Shown here in pieces: positions 34,091 to 41,712 of a stretch of 64,000 bases of DNA. Origin of the DNA: Clostridium pasteurianum (GTDB lineage Bacteria > Bacillota > Clostridia > Clostridiales > Clostridiaceae). The position numbers and the translations under genes are program-made. Numbering within the stretch: the stretch's first letter is position 1; every line of letters begins with the position of its first letter. The notes under the pieces were generated by a model. That model saw only the letters and a list, made by a program, of their open reading frames with translations. It searched no databases and was not told where the DNA came from. The stretch is taken from contig NZ_MCGV01000001.1 of NCBI RefSeq assembly GCF_001705235.1, forward strand, positions 1-64,000. The letters are read 5' to 3'.

Positions 34091-34830
34091 ATGAATGTAT
34101 TTTCGATGAAATTCGTAAGATTCATGAGGATCATCCTAATATGGAGATATCAAAGTATTCATGATGAATTAGATGTAAATCATAATATTGAAGTAGATAA
34201 CAAGCATGTCCTTCTTATTCATAGAAAACAAGTAATTCAACCTACTAAGCAAGTGGAATCCAAAGAGTTGTACCATATGGGATAGAAATCCAGATCATAT
34301 CGCCAAGAATTGTATGTATTGTAAGTTTTACGCAGAATAACCTAATGAAAATGGCTTACTGATGTTTCAAAATTCAAATATTATCCAGGCATTGAAGTTC
34401 ATAAAATATATCTAAGGTCTATTTTTGTTTTATATACACATGAAATTGTAACTTGCAAGATTAGCGATCATAATGCTAATTCATAGGTAATGAATAGCTT
34501 TGATGAAGAAGTTTGTTTGGAATCAGAAACTCATCCATTATTCATATTGATCAATAATTTCAATGCATAAGTGCTCAATTACTTACTAACTAAAAAAACA
34601 TTACATAAAGCAAAGCATGTCTAGAATTGTACATTTCATAGATAATAGAAGTATTATAGGAAATATTAAAATGTGAAATATATTATGGTCATCACTTTAC
34701 AAATAACGATGATTGGGCAAAAACAATAACCGATTGCATTGATTACTACAATAATTGACGCTTTCAACACAAGTTAAATATAATAACGTCAATGGCATAT
34801 CACAATAAATATAATTTGGCAACATAAAAA
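34091..34830 (+). pseudogene. IS3-family transposase (OrfB) relic
   Basis: Pieces of an IS3-type integrase-core transposase can be read across several frames: EIRKIHEDHPNMEISKYS, then a frameshifted DELDVNHNIEVDNKHVL (the HTH/KRV region), TDVSKFKYYPG (first catalytic Asp region) and EILKCEIYYGHHFTNNDD followed by TDCIDYYNN-RFQ (the C-terminal YNN-R block). Stops and frameshifts break every frame, so the element is dead. Confidence 0.7.
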
Positions 34831-34952
34831 TATCGCCAACCTAATATGTCTGACAATACAAAAATTTTATTGCTTTTCACGGTCTTTTTGAAATGGAAGT
34901 ACACCAATATACAAACAGTTCTAATTCAAATATTTAATTATTATTTCGCTAA

Positions 34953-35320
34953 TTATTTATTCACTAAAGTTTTACTTAAAGCATAAACACAATATTGGTT
35001 CATACTTATTCCCTCTGCTTTTGATTTTTCTATTAAGTACTTATGAAGAGATTTTGGTAATCTTAATTTAATTTTTCCTGAAAAATCTTCTTCATTAAGT
35101 GGTTCATGAATTTCAATTTTTTCTTCAATAGCAGCTTTAAGCCAGTTTATTCTATCATCTTTTAAAAGTTTAATTTCATTTTCTATTGTGTCAGCACGTG
35201 TTACACATCCCTTTAATTCATGATACTGTAAAACATATTCATCTTATTCTCTATTTATTCTCTATCTTCCTTTATTTCAATTTTATAATTAAGATTCATG
35301 TAATAATTTAAATCCTTCAT
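34953..35320 (-). pseudogene. HicB-type antitoxin, broken
   Basis: The start ATG (35320) has AGGAAG upstream and encodes MKDLNYYMNLNYKIEI, the HicB opening. The frame meets TAA after EDRE. The rest continues in another frame: DEYVLQYHELKGCVTRADTI and then the ribbon-helix-helix end GKIKLRLPKSLHKYL...GISMNQYCVYALSK. One frameshift plus a stop inactivates it. It lies 28 bp downstream of the equally broken HicA. Confidence 0.75.
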
Positions 35321-35348
35321 ATAAAATCTTCCTAAAATACTCTTTATA

Positions 35349-35599
35349 CTAATCATTAATTTTAACCTCTTCCGATTCTACTATATCCTTTACCAATTTA
35401 ATATATGTAATTTTAACTGGTACTTTATAAAGGATTATTATTGGCTATTTACCGCTTTTTCTAAATGTCCAATGACTGCTCTCTGACTTCGACAGTTTTC
35501 CAATATATCCATAGACTTCAAGCACCTTTTTTAATTCTTCAAACCTTCTATCACCAAATAGGTTTTTATCTTTTTCAATAATTTATCAAACTTTGACAT
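35349..35599 (-). pseudogene. HicA-type toxin, broken
   Basis: ATG at 35599 encodes MSKFDKLLKKIK. A frameshift follows, after which FEELKKVLEVYGYIGKL, SSHWTFRKSGK, a stop, and PIIILYKVPVKITYIKLVKDIVE can be read. The SHWTFRK-G stretch corresponds to the HicA double-stranded RNA-binding fold with its catalytic His. Toxin and antitoxin have decayed together. Confidence 0.65.
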
Positions 35600-35965
35600 T
35601 ATAAATTTTTTTCCTTCTATATTAAAATTCATAGTTGCCCTCTCTGGTTGAATTACTAATTGCCTGTATTGATTATCCGTTATTCTGTTCCATTTAATTG
35701 TACTTTTCTCATTTCTTATTCCAAACATTTCAGCTATTTTTTTATTGCTTCCTTTTCATCACAATGTTCTATTTCCATTATAAGATCTATGTCGCTTCCA
35801 CCTTTTGATATTCCAAAGTCGTACCAAAGATTTTTTTCTAAACTTATGTTGAAAGAAGCAGTCTTTTCTTCTCTCAATTTTCCCCACAATTTTTTTTAAA
35901 GTAATATTACATCTCAAAGCTATTTCTTCACATGGAATATTTTTTATTTTATTTATATCATACAT
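35600..35965 (-). pseudogene. CHC2/DnaG-type primase-like gene fragment, frameshifted
   Basis: ATG at 35965 encodes MYDINKIKNIPCEEIALRCN, the N-terminal segment seen in mobile-element CHC2 zinc-finger proteins. After a frameshift the reading LEKNLWYDFGISKGGSDIDL follows, then EHCDEKEAIKK, a second shift, and IAEMFGIRNEKSTIKWN. At least two frameshifts break the gene. It points to an old integrated element here. Confidence 0.6.
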
Positions 35966-36003
35966 TGAATACAGCTCCCTTCAATTTCTTATATGTAAAA
36001 TAA

Positions 36004-36030
36004 AAGTGCTAGACATGTAATCTAACACTT
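36004..36030 (-). terminator. Intrinsic terminator of the spo0E-like operon
   Basis: Stem AAGTGTTAGA / TCTAGCACTT read on the minus strand, followed by TTATTTT. The stop codon of the 66-residue gene lies within the stem. Confidence 0.7.
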
Positions 36031-36222
36031 TCTTCTTTCTCTTAGCTCTAATTCCATAGCATTTAAAGTTTCATTTAAATTAATAAACACTTTCTTTATT
36101 CTTTTAAAGCAAACAATAAATCTATCTATGGGTATACCTACAATCATTATGTTATCTCTATAGATAACAATGTAATTCTTATACTGTAAACATACAGATT
36201 TTTTGTTAATATATCCCCTCAT
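36022..36222 (-). CDS. Small unknown protein coupled to the Spo0E-like gene
   Basis: A 66-residue basic protein (MRGYINKKSVCLQYKNY...). It starts inside the stop of the Spo0E-like gene (ATGA overlap at 36219-36222) and ends in its own terminator, so it is probably a real second gene of a two-gene operon. I recognise no family. Confidence 0.55.
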   Translation of the reverse strand: MRGYINKKSVCLQYKNYIVIYRDNIMIVGIPIDRFIVCFKRIKKVFINLNETLNAMELELRERRKC

Positions 36223-36371
36223 GAAGCTTTCACCTCTAATTCTTCTTTCATAAAATTGTTTATCTCGTTTTGGAGTTCCTGTGATTTCATTATCACACTA
36301 CTGTCTGTTAATTTATTATCTTTAATAAGTACATAAAGTTCCTGTCTTAGTTTCTCAATTCTGTTTTCCAT
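36219..36371 (-). CDS. Spo0E-family aspartyl-phosphate phosphatase-like protein
   Basis: A 50-residue protein, MENRIEKLRQELYVLI, then SSVIMKSQELQNEINNFM. The length, the two-helix pattern and the S-x-E-L motif match the Spo0E family, which removes phosphate from Spo0A~P and delays sporulation. The family motif is SxxLD; here it reads SQELQ, so the Asp needed for catalysis is replaced by Gln. GGTGG precedes the ATG. Confidence 0.75.
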   Translation of the reverse strand: MENRIEKLRQELYVLIKDNKLTDSSVIMKSQELQNEINNFMKEELEVKAS

Positions 36372-36410
36372 AAAAATCTTCCACCTTTCAAATTTTTAAT
36401 TTTAAATATA

Positions 36411-36451
36411 AAAAAAACTGCATATAAGCAGAATTTGCCTATACACAGTTT
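36411..36451 (-). terminator. Probable terminator of the pre-crRNA transcript
   Basis: On the minus strand an imperfect stem AAACTG...TATA / TATA...CAGTTT is followed by a run of T. It is the first hairpin met by transcription leaving the CRISPR arrays and lies just upstream of the Spo0E-like gene. Confidence 0.5.
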
Positions 36452-36581
36452 GTTAGTCTTGATTGACCTAAAAAATTGTTGCCAATAAAAAAATAGCAAA
36501 GACTAAAAATGTCTCTACTATTCTTATACACTATTTTTTTGTTTTTATCACTTCTATTTTTAAGTTTATACTTATGCATAA

Positions 36582-37131
36582 ACTTAACTTCTTCTATAAG
36601 AACTATAAACTTGTTTGGTTCATGGAGCGAAGCATGTATGCAAGCGTTTCACTTCTTTAATAAGAACTATAAACTTATTATATACTATAGTAACCTTCTT
36701 ATGCAACTACAGTTTCACTTCTTTAATAAGAACTATAGACTTAAACTCACTAATATTGTGAGGTGCTAATATGGACGTTTCACTTCTTCCGTAAGAACTA
36801 TAAACTGAATGTGATGAACTTCAAAAGTTAGTCAAAAAGATGTTTCACTTCTTCCATAAGAATTATAAACGATAGAGGTGGTTATGATGGGTAAAAGAAA
36901 ATCAAGGTTTCACTTCTTTAATAAGAACTATAAACCAAATTAGGACATGTTTCAAATTTAGAAAAATTAAAGTTTCAATTCTTATATAGGAACTATAAAC
37001 CAAAAGAATATTCGCCATAAAAGGTCGAGGTGGCACATTTCACTTCTTCTATAAGAGCTATAAACGTGAAAGCAATTTTCAAATCAAGCCTTATGATAGT
37101 CAGTTTCACTTCTTCTATAAGAGCTATAAAC
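36582..37131 (-). CRISPR. CRISPR array 1: nine ~29-bp repeats, eight spacers
   Basis: Plus-strand repeats read GTTTCACTTCTTTAATAAGA then ACTATAAAC, with drift. They start at 36582 (degenerate), 36646, 36712, 36777, 36842, 36907, 36972, 37037 and 37103. Spacers are 35-37 bp. On the minus strand the repeat ends AGTGAAAC, the usual 8-nt 5' handle of processed crRNA, and the degenerate terminal repeat is at the left end. The array is therefore transcribed leftwards from the leader at 37132. The variable centres (TTAATAAG, TTCCATAAG, TTCTATAAG) show that it is old. Confidence 0.95.
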
Positions 37132-37226
37132 CTCAAAATCATAATTTCTTCTAATAGGCTATTTATAAGCCTTTACCGTTTTAATAATCATGATAAATCA
37201 ATACTTTTTGCAGTGAACCTATAGTA
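37132..37226 (-). promoter_or_regulatory. CRISPR leader 1
   Basis: A 95-bp AT-rich segment adjoining the last repeat of array 1, ending at TGCAGTGAACCTATAGTA. It is nearly identical to 37460-37554 next to array 2. It contains a small inverted repeat (AGGCT/AGCCT) and is expected to hold the array promoter, firing leftwards. Confidence 0.75.
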
Positions 37227-37298
37227 ATATCTCTACTATTCTTATATACTTTTTTTCGCTTTTATCACCTCTATTTTTAAGTTTATACTTATGCATAA

Positions 37299-37459
37299 AT
37301 TTAACATCTTCTATAAGAACTATAAACGAGTATATTTGATGAGATGTATTCAAAAAAAGATTTATTTCACTTCTTTAATAAGAACTATAAACCTAGAAAA
37401 ATTAGCAAATGAAACAGAACATCTTAAAGTTTTTCACTTCTTTAATAAGAACTATAAAC
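37299..37459 (-). CRISPR. CRISPR array 2: three repeats, two spacers
   Basis: Repeats start at 37299 (degenerate), 37364 and 37431 with spacers of 36 and 38 bp. The left flank (37231-37298) duplicates the left flank of array 1 (36511-36581) and the right flank duplicates its leader. The locus is thus a tandem copy of array 1 that kept the same terminal repeat but has different spacers. Same leftward transcription. Confidence 0.9.
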
Positions 37460-37554
37460 CCCAAAATCACAATTTCTTCTAATAGGCTATTTATAAGCCT
37501 TTACCATTTTAATAATCACAATAAATCAATACTTTTTGCAGTGAACCTATAGTA
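37460..37554 (-). promoter_or_regulatory. CRISPR leader 2
   Basis: A near-identical copy of leader 1, placed between array 2 and the end of cas6. It differs from leader 1 at only a few positions (e.g. CCATTTT/CCGTTTT, CACAATAAAT/CATGATAAAT). Confidence 0.75.
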
Positions 37555-37648
37555 GTGTTTTTTTGATTTTCTAAAAGTACCATTCAAAGCCTTAATTCTC
37601 AAGGCTTAAACTGTATTTTTGAAAAAAATAGATTCACTGCAAAATATA

Positions 37649-38407
37649 TTAGTATATTCTTCTATAGTCCCTGAGATTATTTACATCACGGAAAAGTTCT
37701 ACACATCCAAAACCTTGAGAATTTTTACTTCCAAGACCAGTACTGTATGCTAAATTCACTATATCATTTTCACCCTCTATTACAAAACCGCTCAGATATC
37801 CTTCGTATATCCAATTTTTATACTTGTCTATTTTCTTTCTTACTTTACTTCTATCAGATATACTTATGTTAAATCTACCGCTATAGGCTTTTTTATAAAA
37901 GGCATTGTATTTTGAAATAATATTATTCTTTAAACTCTCAATAAATTCCCTATCATCAGGAGTATAAAATTCAGTCTTTTCAAAATTGCCAGGCTTAGTA
38001 ACTACTACCGGAGATATTGTAAGCACTTTAATTTTACCACTATTAAGCTGCTTCTTTGAATATATAGAATCAATATTAAATGTACCCTCATTAAATTCAA
38101 GTCTTTTTATACTTAAAAGTGCATCAATTATTTTCATAATAAAAATTTCATCTATACTTGAAATTGTAAGTTCCACTCTCCCCTTATGTATTATTATTTT
38201 TCCCTTTTCAATGGTTTTATTTTCTATCATCATTTTAGAATAATTAAATAGCTTAAATTTTTTATTTTTATATTTATAACCACCATCATGAAGTCTTGAT
38301 GAATAGTTATCTTCTAAAATATTATAAATAAGTTTTTGTATAAGATGACTATATGCTATCGGAAATATTATATCTTTATCCACTGTCATACGTACTTTTA
38401 TTCTCAT
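37649..38407 (-). CDS. cas6: Cas6 crRNA-processing endoribonuclease
   Basis: This 252-residue protein has the ferredoxin-like fold pattern of Cas6. The glycine-rich loop GLGSKNSQGFGCVEL near the C-terminus is characteristic, as is the ISPVVV strand in the middle (residues ~131-136). It cleaves the pre-crRNA within the repeat to leave the AGUGAAAC-type 5' handle. Its ATG overlaps the csm5 stop by 4 nt. Last gene of the csm operon, followed by the CRISPR leaders. Confidence 0.88.
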   Translation of the reverse strand: MRIKVRMTVDKDIIFPIAYSHLIQKLIYNILEDNYSSRLHDGGYKYKNKKFKLFNYSKMMIENKTIEKGKIIIHKGRVELTISSIDEIFIMKIIDALLSIKRLEFNEGTFNIDSIYSKKQLNSGKIKVLTISPVVVTKPGNFEKTEFYTPDDREFIESLKNNIISKYNAFYKKAYSGRFNISISDRSKVRKKIDKYKNWIYEGYLSGFVIEGENDIVNLAYSTGLGSKNSQGFGCVELFRDVNNLRDYRRIY

Positions 38408-39543
38408 AATTTTTCTCCTAATTTAATTTTAACCCATCCAAATGGAAGTTTACTGCTGGACATATATTTTAAATTATATGGTAATAAAGCATCCTTATTT
38501 TCACTTTCATATCCCATAAGTGTTTTACTAACAGCACCACTATATCCTAGTTTACATACAAACTGATTGGGCTTATCATTTTCTTCTCTTAATTTAATAT
38601 AAAAACTTTTAATTCTACCATCATCATAAGGAATTTTATAATATTCCTCCTCTAAATCAATAACTCTTGAATAGTATTTTTTAAGAGATTCCATTGAAAG
38701 CTCTATAAAAGTTTTATCATCATACCACACCTGTATAACGCTTAAATTACCTTCTTTTTTACCATTAAAAATGTTTTTATTTTGAACTTTGCATTTAAAG
38801 ACGCTGCCCTCTTCAGCTATTTCATAATAAGCAGGAATTACAAATGCATCTGTTGTTCTGCTAAAACTTTCTACTTTTTCAATTACAAAATCTCCTGAAA
38901 TTAATTCACAATCTGAAAAGATCGAATTTCTAAATATGATATCAGTGAAATTCTTATCCACGCTGTATTTAAATTCATCTTTACATTTATAACTCCTTAA
39001 AGCAAAACCACCCTTAGGAAATTTTCTTAAAGAAGTTTTTTCCTCTTTATTATTAATACTTTTTAAGCCCTTAATTAAAAGTTTATTATCCTTAGTATTT
39101 CTTCTAAAATCATATTTAACATTTTCTACATTATAAATTTCAAATCCGTGCCTTATGAGACCTTTAATAGTACTTCCCATAATTGTTTTTACTTCTACTA
39201 TGCCAGTCTCCGTTAATTTTTTGTTGTATGCAAATCTATATATTTCAAGGTTGTTTTCGTAATTTCCTTTCAATTCTACACTTTTAATTTCCTCTGGTAT
39301 TTCACCTTTAAATATTCCATTTAAATTACCACTTCCATATAGTTTACAAGCCAAATTATCCGTAAGTTTACCTTTTTGAACTAAATCATGTATATCCATT
39401 AAATTTAAAAAATATATTTTTCCTTTATCATTAACATATTCATCACTGGAATACTTTTCATTTTCACCGCCGCCAACACATATTCCAGATAATGCTTCTA
39501 TAGTTAAATTAACTTCTTTTAAATTAGGTTTAATTTCACTCAT
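38404..39543 (-). CDS. csm5: Csm5, type III-A RAMP subunit
   Basis: A ~379-residue RAMP protein with VNLTIEALSGICVGGGE, an N-terminal glycine-rich motif, and the IMGSTIKGLIRHGFE segment typical of Csm5/Cas7-like subunits. It caps the crRNA 3' end in the Csm complex. The ATG at 39543 is chosen because GGGGG lies 8 nt upstream. It lies between csm4 and cas6 with 12 bp and 4-nt overlap spacing. Confidence 0.88.
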   Translation of the reverse strand: MSEIKPNLKEVNLTIEALSGICVGGGENEKYSSDEYVNDKGKIYFLNLMDIHDLVQKGKLTDNLACKLYGSGNLNGIFKGEIPEEIKSVELKGNYENNLEIYRFAYNKKLTETGIVEVKTIMGSTIKGLIRHGFEIYNVENVKYDFRRNTKDNKLLIKGLKSINNKEEKTSLRKFPKGGFALRSYKCKDEFKYSVDKNFTDIIFRNSIFSDCELISGDFVIEKVESFSRTTDAFVIPAYYEIAEEGSVFKCKVQNKNIFNGKKEGNLSVIQVWYDDKTFIELSMESLKKYYSRVIDLEEEYYKIPYDDGRIKSFYIKLREENDKPNQFVCKLGYSGAVSKTLMGYESENKDALLPYNLKYMSSSKLPFGWVKIKLGEKL

Positions 39544-39555
39544 AAAGTACACCCC

Positions 39556-40449
39556 CTAAATTTCTATTGGAAATACACATGAATATGTCTTTATTCCATT
39601 AATATCACTTATTATATTTCCAATAGGTTCTGCCTTTTCTTCAAGTGTACTTCCAGCCTCAATATAGTGATAAAATGGTTTTACCATATTAGGAGTTTTA
39701 GAATCATACCTTTTAACTATATAATCAACAAATTTATAATCTTTATCTATTAACTCCGAAGTTATTATTGTAGATGCAATATTTAAAGCCTTATTTCCGT
39801 TTTTATATAACCTTATATCCTCAGTCTCTTCAAATATCTTATCATTATTTCTTATAAATCTTATAACACCATTCCCTATAGACGTATCTGTACCAATTCC
39901 TACCTTCTCAATTATATCAAAGGCAAGTTCAATATAACCCATAATTTTAAGATCATCACATTTTATATAAATACAAAATATATCTTCTTGACTGTACTTG
40001 TTTTCTTCACTACAAAACAATTTTCCATCTTCAGCTTTTCCATTAAATCTATTTATGCTGCTCCTAAGTCTAGCTGTTTTGATTCCACTATCAATTTGAA
40101 GATTTCTTGTTGCAATTTTATAGTCTCTAAATACACTTCTCTTTTCCTTTAAATCTTCTGTAAAATTTCTATGATTTTTATCTATTTTTTTCATTTCATC
40201 AGAACTTTTTCCATACAATTCATCTAAATATAATTTCTTTTTATCTTCCTTCACCTTAGTTATAGCATCTTCTAACTTTTTACCACCAATCATATCGCTA
40301 ATTAAAGTTTTTCCAAGTTTTTTAACTAATTCATTTGCTTTTTCATATGGCAATATATCATAAAACACCTTGGCAATGTTTCCAAATATAGCAGGGGATA
40401 TTAATCTTGATTTTAAATTTTCCGCTGTAAATTCAGCCTTATAAATCAT
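39556..40449 (-). CDS. csm4: Csm4, type III-A RAMP subunit
   Basis: This 297-residue protein begins MIYKAEFTAENLKSRLISPA, followed by a long helical region and VGIGTDTSIGNGVIRFI, a Cas5-like glycine-rich loop. Csm4 recognises the crRNA 5' handle and binds Cas10. Its start overlaps the csm3 end by 11 bp. Length fits the family. Confidence 0.88.
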   Translation of the reverse strand: MIYKAEFTAENLKSRLISPAIFGNIAKVFYDILPYEKANELVKKLGKTLISDMIGGKKLEDAITKVKEDKKKLYLDELYGKSSDEMKKIDKNHRNFTEDLKEKRSVFRDYKIATRNLQIDSGIKTARLRSSINRFNGKAEDGKLFCSEENKYSQEDIFCIYIKCDDLKIMGYIELAFDIIEKVGIGTDTSIGNGVIRFIRNNDKIFEETEDIRLYKNGNKALNIASTIITSELIDKDYKFVDYIVKRYDSKTPNMVKPFYHYIEAGSTLEEKAEPIGNIISDINGIKTYSCVFPIEI

Positions 40450-41161
40450 TTTTGCTGTTTTCCTCTTTAGATTTTTCTTCTATCTCATTTAATCTTTTTA
40501 TTATGTCTAAGCACTTATCTTCATCATATTTTAGCTCATCAAATTTAACCTTACCATATCCCCTACTTCCAGAACCTCCGATATAATTGTACTCAAGAAG
40601 TTTAAATCCACTATTTATATAATCTATGTATTTATCTTTATTATCGCCTTCAAAAATTTTAAGCTGCATTTCTATTGAAAATTCTGTACCTGCTGGAATT
40701 CTATCAAGAGTTCTTGGAATTGCCCCTCCTGTTATTCTGTTAATAGTGTTTTCTTTTTTTATCTCTACCATTGAAGGATTAAATTTTCTTAGAAGTACTC
40801 TGCTTTTATTATTTAATTTAGCATCTCTAAATATGAGTCTAGCTGGAGTTCCCTTTATACTACTAATTCTACCATTATAAGCAGTTCCAAAAAGTTTGCA
40901 AATATCACATTTTCCACAATTGCAAACACCATTATTTATATCATTTACTCCTCTTACAATCTCCAAAATGCTCCTTAATGATCCCTTAATACTTGAACCT
41001 GGTATATATGGTTCTTTAGTTAACGGATCTCTAAGTATAGGATTATCTATATCTCCAATATTCAGTTCTTCATTGCTGCCACCTATTCTAAGTCCTGTAA
41101 GCACTCTCATGGTTGTTGTCAAAGTAATAATATTAGTTAGTTTCAATTTATACTCTTCCAT
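40439..41161 (-). CDS. csm3: Csm3, backbone RAMP and target-RNA nuclease
   Basis: A 240-residue Cas7-type subunit with GLRIGGSNEE, then IGDIDNPILRDPLT and YIPGSSIKGSLRSILE. Asp39 in IGDID aligns with the catalytic Asp of Csm3 (Asp32 in S. epidermidis), so target-RNA cleavage should be intact. CNCGKCDICKLFG supplies zinc ligands. Multiple copies form the filament that cuts target RNA at 6-nt intervals. The ATG shares TAATG with the csm2 stop. Confidence 0.92.
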   Translation of the reverse strand: MEEYKLKLTNIITLTTTMRVLTGLRIGGSNEELNIGDIDNPILRDPLTKEPYIPGSSIKGSLRSILEIVRGVNDINNGVCNCGKCDICKLFGTAYNGRISSIKGTPARLIFRDAKLNNKSRVLLRKFNPSMVEIKKENTINRITGGAIPRTLDRIPAGTEFSIEMQLKIFEGDNKDKYIDYINSGFKLLEYNYIGGSGSRGYGKVKFDELKYDEDKCLDIIKRLNEIEEKSKEENSKNDL

Positions 41162-41712
41162 TATTTTTCCACTCCCTTATCAAGATAACCATACATAGCT
41201 TCAAACACTTTTAAAAATGCTGTGAATTCTCTAACATCATTTTTAGGTGAACAAATCACATTTATTGAAGTTTCTATAAATTCATACAGTCCATAATAAG
41301 CTTTCTTAATATCGTAATCTCTAGTATTTGACACCTTTCGTGCTATTAAATAATTAATTTTACTATTCAGAAGTTTTATTATAGGTTTGTTACTTAAAAA
41401 ACTTTCATTTAATTTACTGTTAATAACTTCTTCTAAATTTTCTTCATTATTTAAATCATCTAAATTCAAATAATTTTGATTAATTTTCATTTCAATATTC
41501 TTAAAAGCATTGTAAATATTTCTGATGCTTGTCCCTGTAACCCTTTTATAACTTAAGTTACTTGCAGCTTTTTCAATATTATTAACAATATCCATATTTA
41601 TCTTACCATTTTCTCTTAAAAAGCTTCCATTTTCTCCACTGAGTATATCTATTATATTATATAATTCTTTATTAACATTTCTCCCAATGCCTTTTTTATA
41701 TCCTTTTATCAT
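41161..41712 (-). CDS. csm2: Csm2, small subunit
   Basis: An ~183-residue helical protein, longer than the ~130-140 usual for Csm2. The C-terminal half has the expected pattern, with ARKVSNTRDY, YGLYEFIE and an end AFLKVFEAMYGYLDKG. The N-terminal extra ~50 residues are unusual. It forms the inner filament along the crRNA. The ATG at 41712 has GGGG 8 nt upstream, and the gene overlaps the cas10 stop. Confidence 0.8.
   Translation of the reverse strand: MIKGYKKGIGRNVNKELYNIIDILSGENGSFLRENGKINMDIVNNIEKAASNLSYKRVTGTSIRNIYNAFKNIEMKINQNYLNLDDLNNEENLEEVINSKLNESFLSNKPIIKLLNSKINYLIARKVSNTRDYDIKKAYYGLYEFIETSINVICSPKNDVREFTAFLKVFEAMYGYLDKGVEK

Noticed and set aside
34091-34285. 64-codon plus-strand ORF
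   Set aside because: It is part of the frameshifted IS3 transposase relic, not a gene.
35531-35965. Two small minus-strand ORFs
   Set aside because: They are pieces of the broken primase-like gene and of HicA, joined by frameshifts.
36509-37482. ORFs of 62-86 codons on the plus strand
   Set aside because: They are translations of the CRISPR repeats, giving periodic FFNKNYK-like or SIRAIN-like peptides.
37565-37615. Hairpin AAGCCTT-N7-AAGGCTT as terminator of the csm operon
   Set aside because: The stem is real, but no T-run directly follows on the minus strand, so termination is unsupported.
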